From Micromonospora_G sp044458865 (GTDB taxonomy: Bacteria; Actinomycetota; Actinomycetes; Mycobacteriales; Micromonosporaceae), in the NCBI RefSeq assembly GCF_044458865.1, contig NZ_JBITIH010000003.1, positions 186,001 to 250,000 on the forward strand: 64,000 nucleotides of DNA. The letters are read 5' to 3'. The translations under genes and the position numbers were made by a program. The notes beneath the pieces are model-generated. The model was not told the origin of the DNA and ran no database searches. It saw only the letters and a list, made by a program, of their open reading frames with translations. Each line of letters begins with the position of its first letter. Position 1 is the first letter of the stretch. Positions 1 to 8,275 of the stretch are shown one piece after another.

Positions 1-34
1 TGTCGTGTCTTATTCGTTGCTAGCTCTCCCGGGG

Positions 35-70
35 AAGGTCTGGGGCAGGGCGAGCCCTGCCCCAGACCTT
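35..70 (-). promoter_or_regulatory. Strong hairpin in the rpoB-rpoC gap
   Basis: A perfect 16-bp inverted repeat with a 4-base loop (CGAG) lies immediately after the rpoB stop codon. rpoC is expected just outside the window on the same strand. No T-run follows on the minus strand, so it may be an mRNA processing or stability element rather than a full terminator; complete termination here would cut rpoC off from rpoB. Confidence 0.6.
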
Positions 71-75
71 TCGCC

Positions 76-3000
76 TCACACCTCTTCGACCGAGCTCGGC
101 TCACGCCGGGACAGGTCGATGCCAAGTTCCTCCGCCGCGCGGAAGACCTCGTCGTCGGTTTCGCGCATCTCCAGGGCCACGCCGTCGCTGGAGAGCACCT
201 CAACATTGAGGCACAGCGACTGCAGCTCCTTGAGCAGCACCTTGAACGACTCCGGGATGCCCGGCTCGGGAATGTTCTCGCCCTTGACGATCGCCTCGTA
301 GACCTTGACTCGGCCCAGCACGTCATCGGACTTGATCGTCAGCAACTCCTGCAGGGCGTAGGCGGCGCCGTACGCCTGCATCGCCCAGCACTCCATCTCG
401 CCGAACCGCTGGCCACCGAACTGCGCCTTACCACCCAGCGGCTGCTGCGTGATCATCGAGTACGGGCCGGTCGACCGAGCGTGGATCTTGTCGTCGACCA
501 GGTGGTTCAGCTTCAGGATGTAGATGTAGCCGACCGCGATCGGGGACGGCAGCGGTTCGCCGGAGCGGCCGTCGAACAGCTGTGCCTTTCCGCTCGCCCC
601 GATCAGCTGCTTGCCGTCCCGGTTGGGCAGGGTCGACGAGAGCAGACCGGCGATCTCCTCCTCGCGGGCACCGTCGAAGACCGGCGTCGCGACGTTGGTG
701 TCCGGCTCGGACGAGTCGGCGTCGATCGAGCGCAGTTGGCGCTTCCACTCCGCGTCGTCGCCCTCGACCTGCCACCCGGTCTTGGCCACCCAGCCAAGGT
801 GGGTCTCCAGCACCTGACCGATGTTCATCCGGCTCGGCACACCGAGCGGGTTGAGCACGATGTCGACCGGCGTGCCGTCCTCAAGGAACGGCATGTCCTC
901 GACCGGCAGGATCTTGGAGATGACACCCTTGTTGCCGTGCCGGCCGGCGAGCTTGTCGCCGTCCTGGATCTTCCGCTTCTGAGCCACGTAGACGCGGACC
1001 AGCTCGTTGACCCCCGGCGGCAGTTCGTCGCCGTCCTCGCGGGAGAAGGTACGCACACCGATGACCGTGCCGGTCTCGCCGTGCGGAACCTTCAGCGAGG
1101 TGTCCCGGACCTCACGCGCCTTCTCACCGAAGATCGCGCGGAGCAGACGCTCCTCCGGGGTCAGCTCGGTCTCACCCTTGGGCGTGACCTTGCCGACCAG
1201 GATGTCGCCGGGTACGACCTCCGCACCGATCCGGATGATGCCGCGCTCGTCGAGGTCGGCGAGCATTTCCTCGCTGACGTTCGGGATGTCGCGGGTGATC
1301 TCTTCCGGGCCCAGCTTGGTGTCGCGGGCGTCGACCTCGTGCTCCTCGATGTGGATCGAGGTGAGGGCGTCCTGCTGCACGAGGCGCTGCGACAGGATGA
1401 TCGCGTCCTCGTAGTTGTGACCCTCCCAGGGCATGAACGCCACGAGCAGGTTGCGCCCGAGCGCCATCTCGCCCTCGTCGGTGCAGGGACCGTCGGCGAT
1501 GACCTGGCCGGCCTCGACGCGGTCACCCTCGAAGACGACCGGCTTCTGGTTGACGCAGGAGCCGGCGTTGGAGCGGCGGAACTTGTGCAGCAGGTAGGTA
1601 CGCCGGTGGCCGTCGTCCTGGTGCACCGTCACGTAGTCGGCGCAGAGGTCCTCGACCACGCCACCGACCTCGGCGACGACCACGTCACCGGCGTCGACGG
1701 CGGCACGGTACTCCATGCCGGTGCCGACCAGCGGCGCCTCCGCCTTGACCAGCGGCACCGCCTGGCGCTGCATGTTCGCGCCCATCAGTGCCCGGTTGGC
1801 GTCGTCGTGCTCAAGGAACGGAATCATGGCGGTCGCGACCGACGTCATCTGACGCGGCGAGACGTCCATGTAGTCGACCGCCGTCGGGGCGACGTAGTCG
1901 ACCTCACCGCCCTTCCGACGAACCAGGACCCGGTCCTCGGCGAAGTGACCGTCGGCCCGCAGCGGGGCGTTGGCCTGCGCCTTGACGTACCGGTCCTCCT
2001 CGTCCGCGGTCAGGTAGTCGATCTGGTCGGTGACCTGACCCTCGACCACCTTGCGGTACGGCGTCTCGATGAACCCGAAGGGGTTGACCCGCCCGAAGGT
2101 GGACAACGCGCCGATCAGGCCGATGTTCGGGCCTTCCGGCGTCTCGATCGGGCACATCCGGCCGTAGTGCGACGGGTGCACGTCCCGGACCTCGAAGCCG
2201 GCCCGTTCACGGGAGAGACCACCCGGGCCGAGCGCGCTCAGCCGGCGCCGGTGGGTAAGACCCGCCAGCGGGTTGGTCTGGTCCATGAACTGGGACAGCT
2301 GCGACGTACCGAAGAACTCCTTGATCGCCGCCACCACCGGGCGGATGTTGATCAGGGTCTGCGGCGTGATCGCCTCGACGTCCTGGGTGGTCATCCGCTC
2401 ACGGACGACCCGCTCCATCCGGGAAAGACCGACCCGGACCTGGTTCTGGATCAGCTCGCCCACGGTACGCAGCCGCCGGTTGCCGAAGTGGTCGATGTCA
2501 TCGGCCTCGTAGCCCTCCTCACCGGCGTGCAGCCGGCAGAGGTACTCCACGGTGGCGACGACGTCGTCCTCGGTCAGCGTGCCGGTGGTGATCGGCACCT
2601 GCAGTTCGAGCTTCTTGTTGAACTTGTACCGGCCGACCTTGGCTACGTCATACCGCTTCGGGTTGAAGAAGAGGTTGTCGAGCAGGGTCTGGGCGTTCTC
2701 GCGCGTCGGCGGCTCACCCGGCCGGAGCTTGCGGTAGATGTCGAGCAGCGCCTCGTCCACCCCGGCGATGTGGTCCTTCTCCAGGGTGGTCATCATCAGC
2801 TCGGACCAGCCGAACCGCTCGCGAATCTGCTCGCCGGTCCAACCGATCGCCTTGAGCAGGACGGTGACGGCCTGCCGGCGCTTACGGTCGATGCGGACAC
2901 CGACCGTATCTCTCTTGTCGATGTCGAACTCCAGCCAGGCACCCCGGCTCGGGATGACCTTGACGCTGGAGAGGTCGCGGTCGGAGGTCTTGTCCGGCTG

Positions 3001-3507
3001 CTTGTCGAAGTAGACGCCCGGAGACCGGACGAGCTGGCTGACCACGACGCGCTCGGTGCCGTTGATGATGAAGGTGCCCTTCGGCGTCATCATCGGGAAG
3101 TCACCCATGAACACCGTCTGGCTCTTGATCTCGCCAGTGGTGTTGTTGGTGAACTCCGCGGTCACGAAGAGCGGAGCGCAGTAGGTCAGATCCTTCTCCT
3201 TGCACTCTTCGATCGAGGCCTTGACCTCGTCGAAGCGCGGAGCGGAGAAGGACAGGGACATAGTGCCGGAGAAGTCCTCAATCGGGCTGATCTCGTCGAG
3301 GATCTCCGCGAGACCCGAGCGTGCGTGCGGGTCGTCGGCCGACCGGCCCTGCCAAGCCTCGTTGCCAACCAGCCAGTCAAATGACTCGTTCTGGATGGCG
3401 AGGAGGTTGGGGACCTCGAGGTGTTCGGTGATCCTGCCGAATGAGATTCGGCGGGGCGCGAAAGCGCTCGACGTACGACTGGTCTTCGCAGGGCGGGAAG
3501 CTGCCAA
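76..3507 (-). CDS. rpoB: DNA-directed RNA polymerase subunit beta
   Basis: The beta subunit forms half of the catalytic cleft of RNA polymerase. The 1143-residue frame is full length for an actinobacterial RpoB. The rifampicin pocket is visible at about residues 400-430 (GTSQLSQFMDQTN, then THRRRLSALGPGG), with the usual Asp409, His419 and Ser424, so the sequence predicts rifampicin sensitivity. The invariant stretch around RMCPIETPEGPNIGL follows, and the lobe and flap regions continue to a C-terminus ending in SSVEEV. The gene runs away from rplJ-rplL and towards rpoC, the normal order. Its start MAASRPAKTSR fits the family and lies about 75 bases downstream of a recognisable promoter. Confidence 0.99.
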   Translation of the reverse strand: MAASRPAKTSRTSSAFAPRRISFGRITEHLEVPNLLAIQNESFDWLVGNEAWQGRSADDPHARSGLAEILDEISPIEDFSGTMSLSFSAPRFDEVKASIEECKEKDLTYCAPLFVTAEFTNNTTGEIKSQTVFMGDFPMMTPKGTFIINGTERVVVSQLVRSPGVYFDKQPDKTSDRDLSSVKVIPSRGAWLEFDIDKRDTVGVRIDRKRRQAVTVLLKAIGWTGEQIRERFGWSELMMTTLEKDHIAGVDEALLDIYRKLRPGEPPTRENAQTLLDNLFFNPKRYDVAKVGRYKFNKKLELQVPITTGTLTEDDVVATVEYLCRLHAGEEGYEADDIDHFGNRRLRTVGELIQNQVRVGLSRMERVVRERMTTQDVEAITPQTLINIRPVVAAIKEFFGTSQLSQFMDQTNPLAGLTHRRRLSALGPGGLSRERAGFEVRDVHPSHYGRMCPIETPEGPNIGLIGALSTFGRVNPFGFIETPYRKVVEGQVTDQIDYLTADEEDRYVKAQANAPLRADGHFAEDRVLVRRKGGEVDYVAPTAVDYMDVSPRQMTSVATAMIPFLEHDDANRALMGANMQRQAVPLVKAEAPLVGTGMEYRAAVDAGDVVVAEVGGVVEDLCADYVTVHQDDGHRRTYLLHKFRRSNAGSCVNQKPVVFEGDRVEAGQVIADGPCTDEGEMALGRNLLVAFMPWEGHNYEDAIILSQRLVQQDALTSIHIEEHEVDARDTKLGPEEITRDIPNVSEEMLADLDERGIIRIGAEVVPGDILVGKVTPKGETELTPEERLLRAIFGEKAREVRDTSLKVPHGETGTVIGVRTFSREDGDELPPGVNELVRVYVAQKRKIQDGDKLAGRHGNKGVISKILPVEDMPFLEDGTPVDIVLNPLGVPSRMNIGQVLETHLGWVAKTGWQVEGDDAEWKRQLRSIDADSSEPDTNVATPVFDGAREEEIAGLLSSTLPNRDGKQLIGASGKAQLFDGRSGEPLPSPIAVGYIYILKLNHLVDDKIHARSTGPYSMITQQPLGGKAQFGGQRFGEMECWAMQAYGAAYALQELLTIKSDDVLGRVKVYEAIVKGENIPEPGIPESFKVLLKELQSLCLNVEVLSSDGVALEMRETDDEVFRAAEELGIDLSRREPSSVEEV

Positions 3508-3580
3508 GATGCGTCCTTCCGAGGACCGGTGCTGCAGAACGGCTGTTACGCGTGCACTCCAATGACCCCACTAGAAATAT

Positions 3581-3610
3581 CCATAATCGGACATTCCGAG
3601 CAGGGGTCAA
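3581..3610 (-). promoter_or_regulatory. Candidate rpoB promoter
   Basis: On the minus strand TTGACC (3610-3605) is followed after 18 bases by TTATGG (3586-3581), a reasonable match to primary-sigma -35 and -10 boxes in an otherwise GC-rich region. It would give rpoB its own promoter in addition to read-through from rplJL. Assigned by eye only. Confidence 0.45.
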
Positions 3611-3982
3611 GTCGGAAGGCAGCGCAAACTAGCAGTGTAGCCGAGAGGCTAACCGCTGTCCAGCCCGGCACGGCAGGGCGTTGCGAAACGTGCCGAGGCC
3701 CGAGGCCGCCACGCGTTCAGATACGCGCTCGCACGTCTTCGCACGCTCCCGCAGGCGACCCCGGTCGTGTCGGCGGCGAGGCCACCGGCACCACCTGAGT
3801 GATGGCCGTCGCAAGCGCGGAAGGTCTTGCTGGTGTCAGCGTGCCTGCCGGTGGCGGGCCGCGTCAAGGGCTGGAACGTCGGTCACGCAACGTCTTTCCC
3901 CGGAGAGGGGTGGTCCACACCTGGCCGGGGCAAGGTGTCCGCCCGCCAAAGCCCTGATCACCTGCTGTCAGCAGACAGCAGC
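3611..3982. other. Non-coding spacer upstream of rpoB
   Basis: I see no supported gene here. Short frames lack ribosome sites and recognisable products. A 7-bp inverted repeat with a 4-base loop (3963-3980, TGCTGTC and GACAGCA) abuts the homopolymer tract that follows and could itself have stalled sequencing. Confidence 0.5.
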
Positions 3983-4212
3983 GGGGGGGGGGGGGGGGGG
4001 GGGGGGGGGGGAGCCGCGCCGCGAAAATGCGGGGTGCAGAAGACCGGGTTGGGGGGTGGGCAACCCGCCCCACGCGGGGGGCGGGGCGTCAAGATGNNNN
4101 NNNNNNGCCCCGGGGGGGGGGGCGGCCGGGGCCGCCCCCCCCCCCCCCCGCCCCCGGGGGCCCCCGGGGGGGGGGGGGGGGCCCCCCCCCCCCCGCCCCC
4201 CCCCCCCGCCGC
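3983..4212. other. Assembly gap with G/C homopolymers
   Basis: A run of 29 G is followed by about 85 bases of ordinary-looking sequence, ten undetermined bases (4097-4106), and about 100 bases composed almost only of G or C runs. This is typical of failed reads at contig ends joined by a nominal gap, so neither sequence nor spacing can be trusted. It falls between rplL and rpoB. Confidence 0.9.
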
Positions 4213-4237
4213 CACGCAATGTGCGTCAGCTCACTCA

Positions 4238-4269
4238 CCCGGGTGGCGCTGGCGCCAACGCCACCCGGG
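4238..4269 (-). terminator. Hairpin after rplL (terminator or attenuator)
   Basis: An 11-bp perfect stem (CCCGGGTGGCG with its complement) with a 10-base loop starts 19 bases past the rplL stop. Its position between rplJL and rpoBC matches the known partial terminator that sets the ratio of L7/L12 to polymerase subunits in many bacteria. Confidence 0.7.
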
Positions 4270-4287
4270 AGATGCGCGCTGGAAAAA

Positions 4288-4674
4288 CTACTTGAGGGTG
4301 ACCTTCGCGCCCTCGGCCTCGAGCTTGGCCTTGGCCTTGTCGGCGGTCTCCTTGTTGACCTTCTCGACGACGGCCTTCGGCGCGCCCTCGACGAGGTCCT
4401 TGGCCTCCTTCAGGCCCAGGCCGGTCAGCTCACGCACGACCTTGATGACCTGGATCTTCTTGCCGCCGTCAGCCTCAAGGATGACGTCGAACTCGTCCTG
4501 CTCCGGCTCCGCCTCGGCGGCCGCGGCGGCGGTGCCACCGGCAACGCCCGCGACGACCTGCGCGGCCGCGGTGACCTCGAAGGTGGTCTCGAACTGCTTC
4601 ACGAACTCCGACAGCTCGATCAGCGTCATTTCCTTGAACGCGTCGAGCAGCTCGTCGGTGCTGAGCTTCGCCAT
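4288..4674 (-). CDS. rplL: 50S ribosomal protein L7/L12
   Basis: L7/L12 forms the mobile stalk that recruits GTPase translation factors. The 128-residue product shows the N-terminal dimerisation helix (MAKLSTDELLDAFKEM), an Ala/Glu-rich hinge near residues 40-58, and the globular C-terminal domain with the conserved KIQVIKVVRELTGLGLKEAK stretch. The ribosome site AGGAAAGGA is well placed. It follows rplJ after a 57-base gap and is surely co-transcribed with it. Confidence 0.98.
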   Translation of the reverse strand: MAKLSTDELLDAFKEMTLIELSEFVKQFETTFEVTAAAQVVAGVAGGTAAAAAEAEPEQDEFDVILEADGGKKIQVIKVVRELTGLGLKEAKDLVEGAPKAVVEKVNKETADKAKAKLEAEGAKVTLK

Positions 4675-4731
4675 GGCTGGCGTCCTTTCCTCGTACTATC
4701 GAAAGTTGATCGGAGACGCTGGAGCGGGCCG

Positions 4732-5277
4732 TCAGGCCTGCTCCGCGCCTTCCTTTTCGCGCTTTTCCTGCAGCGCCGCCGCCAGGCGGGCGGTCTTGGA
4801 CAGCGGCGCCTGGAACAGCGCCGCGGCCTTGCTCAGGTTGCCCTTCATCGCGCCGGCCAGCTTGGCCAGCAGCACCTCGCGGGACTCGAGGTCGGCAAGC
4901 TTGGTGACCTCGGCCGCGGTGATGGCCTTGCCCTCGAAGACGCCACCCTTGATGACGAGCTTCGGGTTCGCCTTCGCGAAGTCACGCAGACCCTTGGCCG
5001 CCTCGACGACGTCGCCGCCGACGAAGGTCAGCGCGGTAGGACCGGTGAACAGCTCATCGAGACCCTCGATGCCAGCGTCCGTCGCAGCACGCTTGGCCAG
5101 CGTGTTCTTCGTGACCGCGTACGTGGTGTCACGCCCCAGCGAGCGCCGCAGCTGGGTCAGCTGGGCGACCGTCAGGCCGCGGTACTCGGTCAGCACGGTG
5201 GCACCCGAGCTACGGAAGTGCTCGGTGAGTTCGGCAACGGCCGTGGCCTTGTCGGCCCGAACCGGCTTGTCCGCCAT
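4732..5277 (-). CDS. rplJ: 50S ribosomal protein L10
   Basis: L10 anchors L7/L12 dimers at the base of the ribosomal stalk and represses its own mRNA. The 181-residue product begins MADKPVRADKATAVAELTEH and carries the typical core (TVLTEYRGLTVAQLTQLR, then YAVTKNTLAKRA). The C-terminal helix that binds L7/L12 lies after about residue 135. A strong GAGAGGAGGGAC site precedes the ATG. The upstream 200 bases look like an L10 autoregulatory leader. Confidence 0.98.
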   Translation of the reverse strand: MADKPVRADKATAVAELTEHFRSSGATVLTEYRGLTVAQLTQLRRSLGRDTTYAVTKNTLAKRAATDAGIEGLDELFTGPTALTFVGGDVVEAAKGLRDFAKANPKLVIKGGVFEGKAITAAEVTKLADLESREVLLAKLAGAMKGNLSKAAALFQAPLSKTARLAAALQEKREKEGAEQA

Positions 5278-5500
5278 GTCCCTCCTCTCTCATTGCTCCA
5301 GGCTGGTTACCTTCGTGAAAGGTAGGAAGGAACAGCCGCAACGAGAATCGCCCCGGCGCAGAGGCGCACGGGGCGGGAGAATCATGCGAACATGATCAAC
5401 GCGCTTTCCGTCTCCGCCTGCGCGGGCCGCCCGTCGAACGGGACCTTCAACCGTGCCTTGGGCACGATGACCAGCGGTCTTCGGTGGTTACGATTGCCCG
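5278..5500 (-). promoter_or_regulatory. Ribosomal L10 autoregulatory leader (candidate)
   Basis: The untranslated region before rplJ contains elements I associate with actinobacterial L10 leaders: GAAGACCGCTGGTCAT on the minus strand, the GGCCCGCGCAGG block, and pyrimidine-rich stems just before the start. L10 (with L7/L12) binds such leaders to shut down translation. A TTGACA-like -35 box lies upstream at 5520-5525. Boundaries are approximate. Confidence 0.6.
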
Positions 5501-5588
5501 GGTCGAGACCCAGACGACTTGTCAAGAGTACGGGACCAGCCGGCCAGCTCCAAATCGGCACGGAAACGCCGGCATCCCGTGACGTGGG

Positions 5589-6191
5589 TCACGCCCGGCG
5601 GCGACGGAGCCAGCCGTACAGAGCGAGGACGGCGGTGCTCCAGAGCAGGGCGTGCACGGTCAATCCGACCACCCGTGCCCCGCTCGGCCCCGCCGTGGTG
5701 GCTCGGGCGGTCGCCATCATCGGCGGCGCCAGCCACGGCACCACTGAGTCACGCAACCCGAACACGATTGCCCCGACCACCCCGCCGACCAGGATCAGCA
5801 CCCCGTAACGCGGACTGTCGGAAGCCGCCCGACTGGCCAGTGCGCCGAGCGCCACCGCCGCCGGCAGGACCAACAGGTGCGCCCAGACGCCGAGCGCGAT
5901 CCCCTCGGCCAGTGGCAGGTCGCCCGGGTCCTTCGGCCCTACGACGCTTCCGAGCAGCCACGGCAGGACCAGCGCGACCGCCACCGTGCCGATCCCGGCC
6001 AACGTGGCGGCCACCAACCCGGCGGCGAGTTCCCGACCCCGGCTCCCCACCGTGACCAGTGCCAGACGGCGCGCCACGTCCGGCTCGACATCGAGCAGCA
6101 GCTTGGTCTGCCAGGCCAGTACGGGGAAGATCACCACCGCGGAGACCCTGTACGCCTCCCCCGCGCCGCACCGTCTCCCCCCGGTGATCAC
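5589..6191 (-). pseudogene. ABC transporter permease, N-terminally truncated
   Basis: From about residue 14 the frame reads as a hydrophobic permease (RVSAVVIFPVLAWQTK onward) with four or five membrane segments and a basic C-terminus RRRRA. The first transmembrane part expected of such subunits is missing. The first ~75 bases overlap the end of the ATPase gene in another frame and translate into an unnatural GC-rich peptide. It looks like the remainder of a two-gene exporter after a deletion joined ATPase and permease out of frame. A sequencing error could also shift the frame, but would not restore the missing N-terminus. Confidence 0.6.
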
Positions 6192-6723
6192 TCACCAGGA
6201 CCGAACCGCCCGCGCCGAGAACCTCGGCGATCAGGTCCGGGACCATCTCCCGGGCCGTCGCGTCGAGCCCCTCCCAAGGCTCGTCGAGGATCAGCAGGTC
6301 CGGCCGGACCAGCAGCGCCTGGGCGAGGCCGACCTTTTGCGCCGTTCCCTTGGACAACTCCGGCAGCCGCACGTCGCCGTACCGACGCACGCCGAGCCGT
6401 TCGGTCCAGGCCCCGACCACTCGGCCGGCCTCCTGAGCGGGAAGCCCTCTCATCCGCGCCACCGCGGTCAGGTACTGGTTGGTGGTGAACGGCTGGTCGG
6501 CAGGAAAGCGCTCGGGCACCCAGCCGACCACGCGGGGCCGGTCCCGCACCGCGCCGCGGGTCGGCCGGAGCACTCCGGCGGCCAGTTGCAGCAGGGTGGA
6601 CTTTCCCACCCCGTTGCGACCGAGTACCACCGCGGCCTCGGCCGGTGCGAGACCGAGCTGGACCGCGCGCAACACCCACGGCGCACCGCGCCGGTAGCGC
6701 AGCCAGACATCGTCGAGACGCAT
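5749..6723 (-). CDS. ABC transporter ATP-binding protein, abnormal C-terminus
   Basis: The first ~187 residues are a clear ABC ATPase: Walker A GRNGVGKST (35-43), signature region LPELSKGTAQK (120-130), Walker B LLILDEPWEGLD, and the switch histidine in VSDHRGE (His180). It would energise export through a membrane partner. After about residue 187 the frame is merely the out-of-frame shadow of the neighbouring permease gene (Arg/Gly/Ala-rich, no membrane helices), so the native ATPase ends near position 6165. The ATG overlaps nothing upstream and is 4 codons before the usual hydrophobic strand. Confidence 0.7.
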   Translation of the reverse strand: MRLDDVWLRYRRGAPWVLRAVQLGLAPAEAAVVLGRNGVGKSTLLQLAAGVLRPTRGAVRDRPRVVGWVPERFPADQPFTTNQYLTAVARMRGLPAQEAGRVVGAWTERLGVRRYGDVRLPELSKGTAQKVGLAQALLVRPDLLILDEPWEGLDATAREMVPDLIAEVLGAGGSVLVSDHRGETVRRGGGVQGLRGGDLPRTGLADQAAARCRAGRGAPSGTGHGGEPGSGTRRRVGGRHVGRDRHGGGRAGPAVAARKRRRAEGPGRPATGRGDRARRLGAPVGPAGGGGARRTGQSGGFRQSALRGADPGRRGGRGNRVRVA

Positions 6724-6751
6724 GGCCCGAGCTTGCCAGACCCGGACATGG

Positions 6752-6784
6752 AGCAGGGCCCCACCGGATGGGTGGGGCCCTGCT
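6752..6784 (-). terminator. Terminator after rplA
   Basis: A 14-bp perfect stem (AGCAGGGCCCCACC and its complement) with a 5-base loop lies 55 bases past the rplA stop and just upstream of the ABC ATPase. The strong stem suggests efficient termination of the L11-L1 transcript, although no U-run follows on the minus strand. Confidence 0.75.
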
Positions 6785-6838
6785 TTATGCTTCCGGTCCG
6801 TCGACCGGCGTAGCCCTGATCGGGCCGGAGGAGCTGAC

Positions 6839-7555
6839 TCAGGCCTCGGCCGAGTCTCCCTGGAGGTTCTTCACCACGTTCGGGTCGACCGGCACGCCGG
6901 GGCCCATGGTGGTGGTGACGGTGACCTTCTTCAGGTACTTGCCCTTGGCCGCCGACGGCTTGGCGCGCAGCACCTCGTCGAGGACCGCGGCGTAGTTGTC
7001 GATCAGCTGCGCCTCCGAGAAGGACGCCTTGCCGATGATCAGGTGCAGGTTGGAGTGCTTGTCCACCCGGAAGGTGATCTTTCCACCCTTGATGTCCGCG
7101 ACCGCCTTGGTGACATCCATGGTCACGGTGCCGGTCTTCGGGTTCGGCATCAGGCCGCGCGGGCCCAGGATCCGCGCGATCCGGCCGATCTTGGCCATCT
7201 GGTCCGGAGTGGCGATGGCGGCGTCGAAGTCGAGCCAGCCCTCCTGGATCCGGGCGACCAGCTCGTCGGAACCGACCTCGTCGGCACCGGCGGCGAGGGC
7301 CTCCTCGGCCTTCGCGCCAGCGGCGAAGACGATCACACGGGCGGTCTTGCCGGTGCCGTGCGGCAGGTTCACCACGCCACGAACCATCTGGTCCGCCTTA
7401 CGCGGGTCGACGCCGAGGCGCATCGCGACCTCGACCGTGGCGTCGAACTTGACCCGGGTGGTCTCCTTGGCGAGCTTGACCGCCTCGGCCGGGGTGTACA
7501 GGTGATCCCGGTCGACGACCTCGGTGGCCTTGCGATAGTTCTTGCTGCGCTGCAT
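6839..7555 (-). CDS. rplA: 50S ribosomal protein L1
   Basis: L1 binds 23S rRNA at the mobile L1 stalk next to the E site and often represses the rplKA mRNA. The 238-residue product has the expected length and core: N-terminal MQRSKNYRKATEVVDRD, the central GTGKTARVIVFA strand and the RGLMPNPKTGTVT loop that contacts RNA. It follows rplK by 89 bases and is followed by a strong hairpin. Confidence 0.98.
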   Translation of the reverse strand: MQRSKNYRKATEVVDRDHLYTPAEAVKLAKETTRVKFDATVEVAMRLGVDPRKADQMVRGVVNLPHGTGKTARVIVFAAGAKAEEALAAGADEVGSDELVARIQEGWLDFDAAIATPDQMAKIGRIARILGPRGLMPNPKTGTVTMDVTKAVADIKGGKITFRVDKHSNLHLIIGKASFSEAQLIDNYAAVLDEVLRAKPSAAKGKYLKKVTVTTTMGPGVPVDPNVVKNLQGDSAEA

Positions 7556-7644
7556 GTCTGGTTACTCCTGTGGTGTCTGGCGGGTCGCGCCGACGGCGCG
7601 CCCTCCCACGAATTCCGAACTCGCCACCGTGAGGTGGAGAGTTG

Positions 7645-8073
7645 TCACTTGACGGTGATGCCCATCGACCGGGCGGTGCCGGCGATGATCTTCTCGGCCT
7701 GCTCGATGTCGTTCGCGTTGAGGTCGGCCATCTTCTTCTCGGCGATCTCACGCAGCTGGGCGCGGGTGACCGAGCCGACCTTCTCGCTCTGCGGCACGCC
7801 GGAGCCCTTCGCCACACCGGCAGCCTTGATCAGCAGGCGCGCGGCGGGCGGGGTCTTCAGCACGAACGTGAAGGACCGGTCCTCGTACACGCTGATCTCG
7901 GCGGGGACGATGTCGCCACGCTGCGATTCGGTCTGCGAGTTGTACGACTTGCAGAACTCCATGATGTTGACGCCGTGCTGACCGAGCGCCGGGCCGACCG
8001 GCGGCGCCGGGGTGGCCTGGCCCGCCGGCAGCTGAAGCGTGAACGTCTTGACGAGCTTCTTCTTCGGAGGCAT
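7645..8073 (-). CDS. rplK: 50S ribosomal protein L11
   Basis: L11 binds the GTPase-associated region of 23S rRNA, where thiostrepton acts, and is needed for the stringent response. The 142-residue product is full length. It shows the proline-rich N-terminal domain (PAGQATPAPPVGPALGQHG) and the C-terminal RNA-binding domain ending in TARSMGITVK. It is the first gene of the rplKA unit, with its own candidate promoter and an upstream terminator closing nusG. Confidence 0.98.
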   Translation of the reverse strand: MPPKKKLVKTFTLQLPAGQATPAPPVGPALGQHGVNIMEFCKSYNSQTESQRGDIVPAEISVYEDRSFTFVLKTPPAARLLIKAAGVAKGSGVPQSEKVGSVTRAQLREIAEKKMADLNANDIEQAEKIIAGTARSMGITVK

Positions 8074-8166
8074 GTCTCTTCCTGGGGCTTGATATCTGGT
8101 GAATGTGCACCGGACGTTGCCGCAACGGGGCGCGCACGGTCAGCGCGACCAACGGGGCGACGTTCT

Positions 8167-8197
8167 AGGATAGCGCAGGCCGGGGCCGGGCTGTCCG
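8167..8197 (-). promoter_or_regulatory. Candidate rplKA promoter
   Basis: On the minus strand the hexamer TATCCT (8172-8167), preceded by TGCGC, resembles an extended -10 box. A poor -35-like CGGACA lies 19 bases upstream. The position between the nusG terminator and rplK supports a promoter, but the -35 match is weak. Confidence 0.35.
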
Positions 8198-8228
8198 CCC
8201 AGGTCACCGTCGAACGTCTGTCGAGACG

Positions 8229-8268
8229 CCGGTGGGCGCCGAGCCCGACCGGACCCGACGCCCACCGG
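8229..8268 (-). terminator. Terminator after nusG
   Basis: A 10-bp stem (CCGGTGGGCG and its complement) begins 8 bases after the nusG stop codon. It would separate the secE-nusG transcript from rplKA. Confidence 0.6.
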
Positions 8269-8275
8269 GCATCGA

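Noticed and set aside
481..3384. Long open frame on the plus strand opposite rpoB (about 970 codons)
   Set aside because: A mirror frame caused by high GC third-codon bias; its translation is Asp/Val/Leu/Arg-rich with no domain, and rpoB is certain on the other strand.
3983..4011. G-quadruplex or regulatory G-tract
   Set aside because: Adjacent to an N gap and C runs; an assembly artefact is far more likely.
3681..5395. Plus-strand frames crossing the homopolymers and rplJL
   Set aside because: Depend on artefactual sequence and undetermined bases; antisense to ribosomal protein genes.
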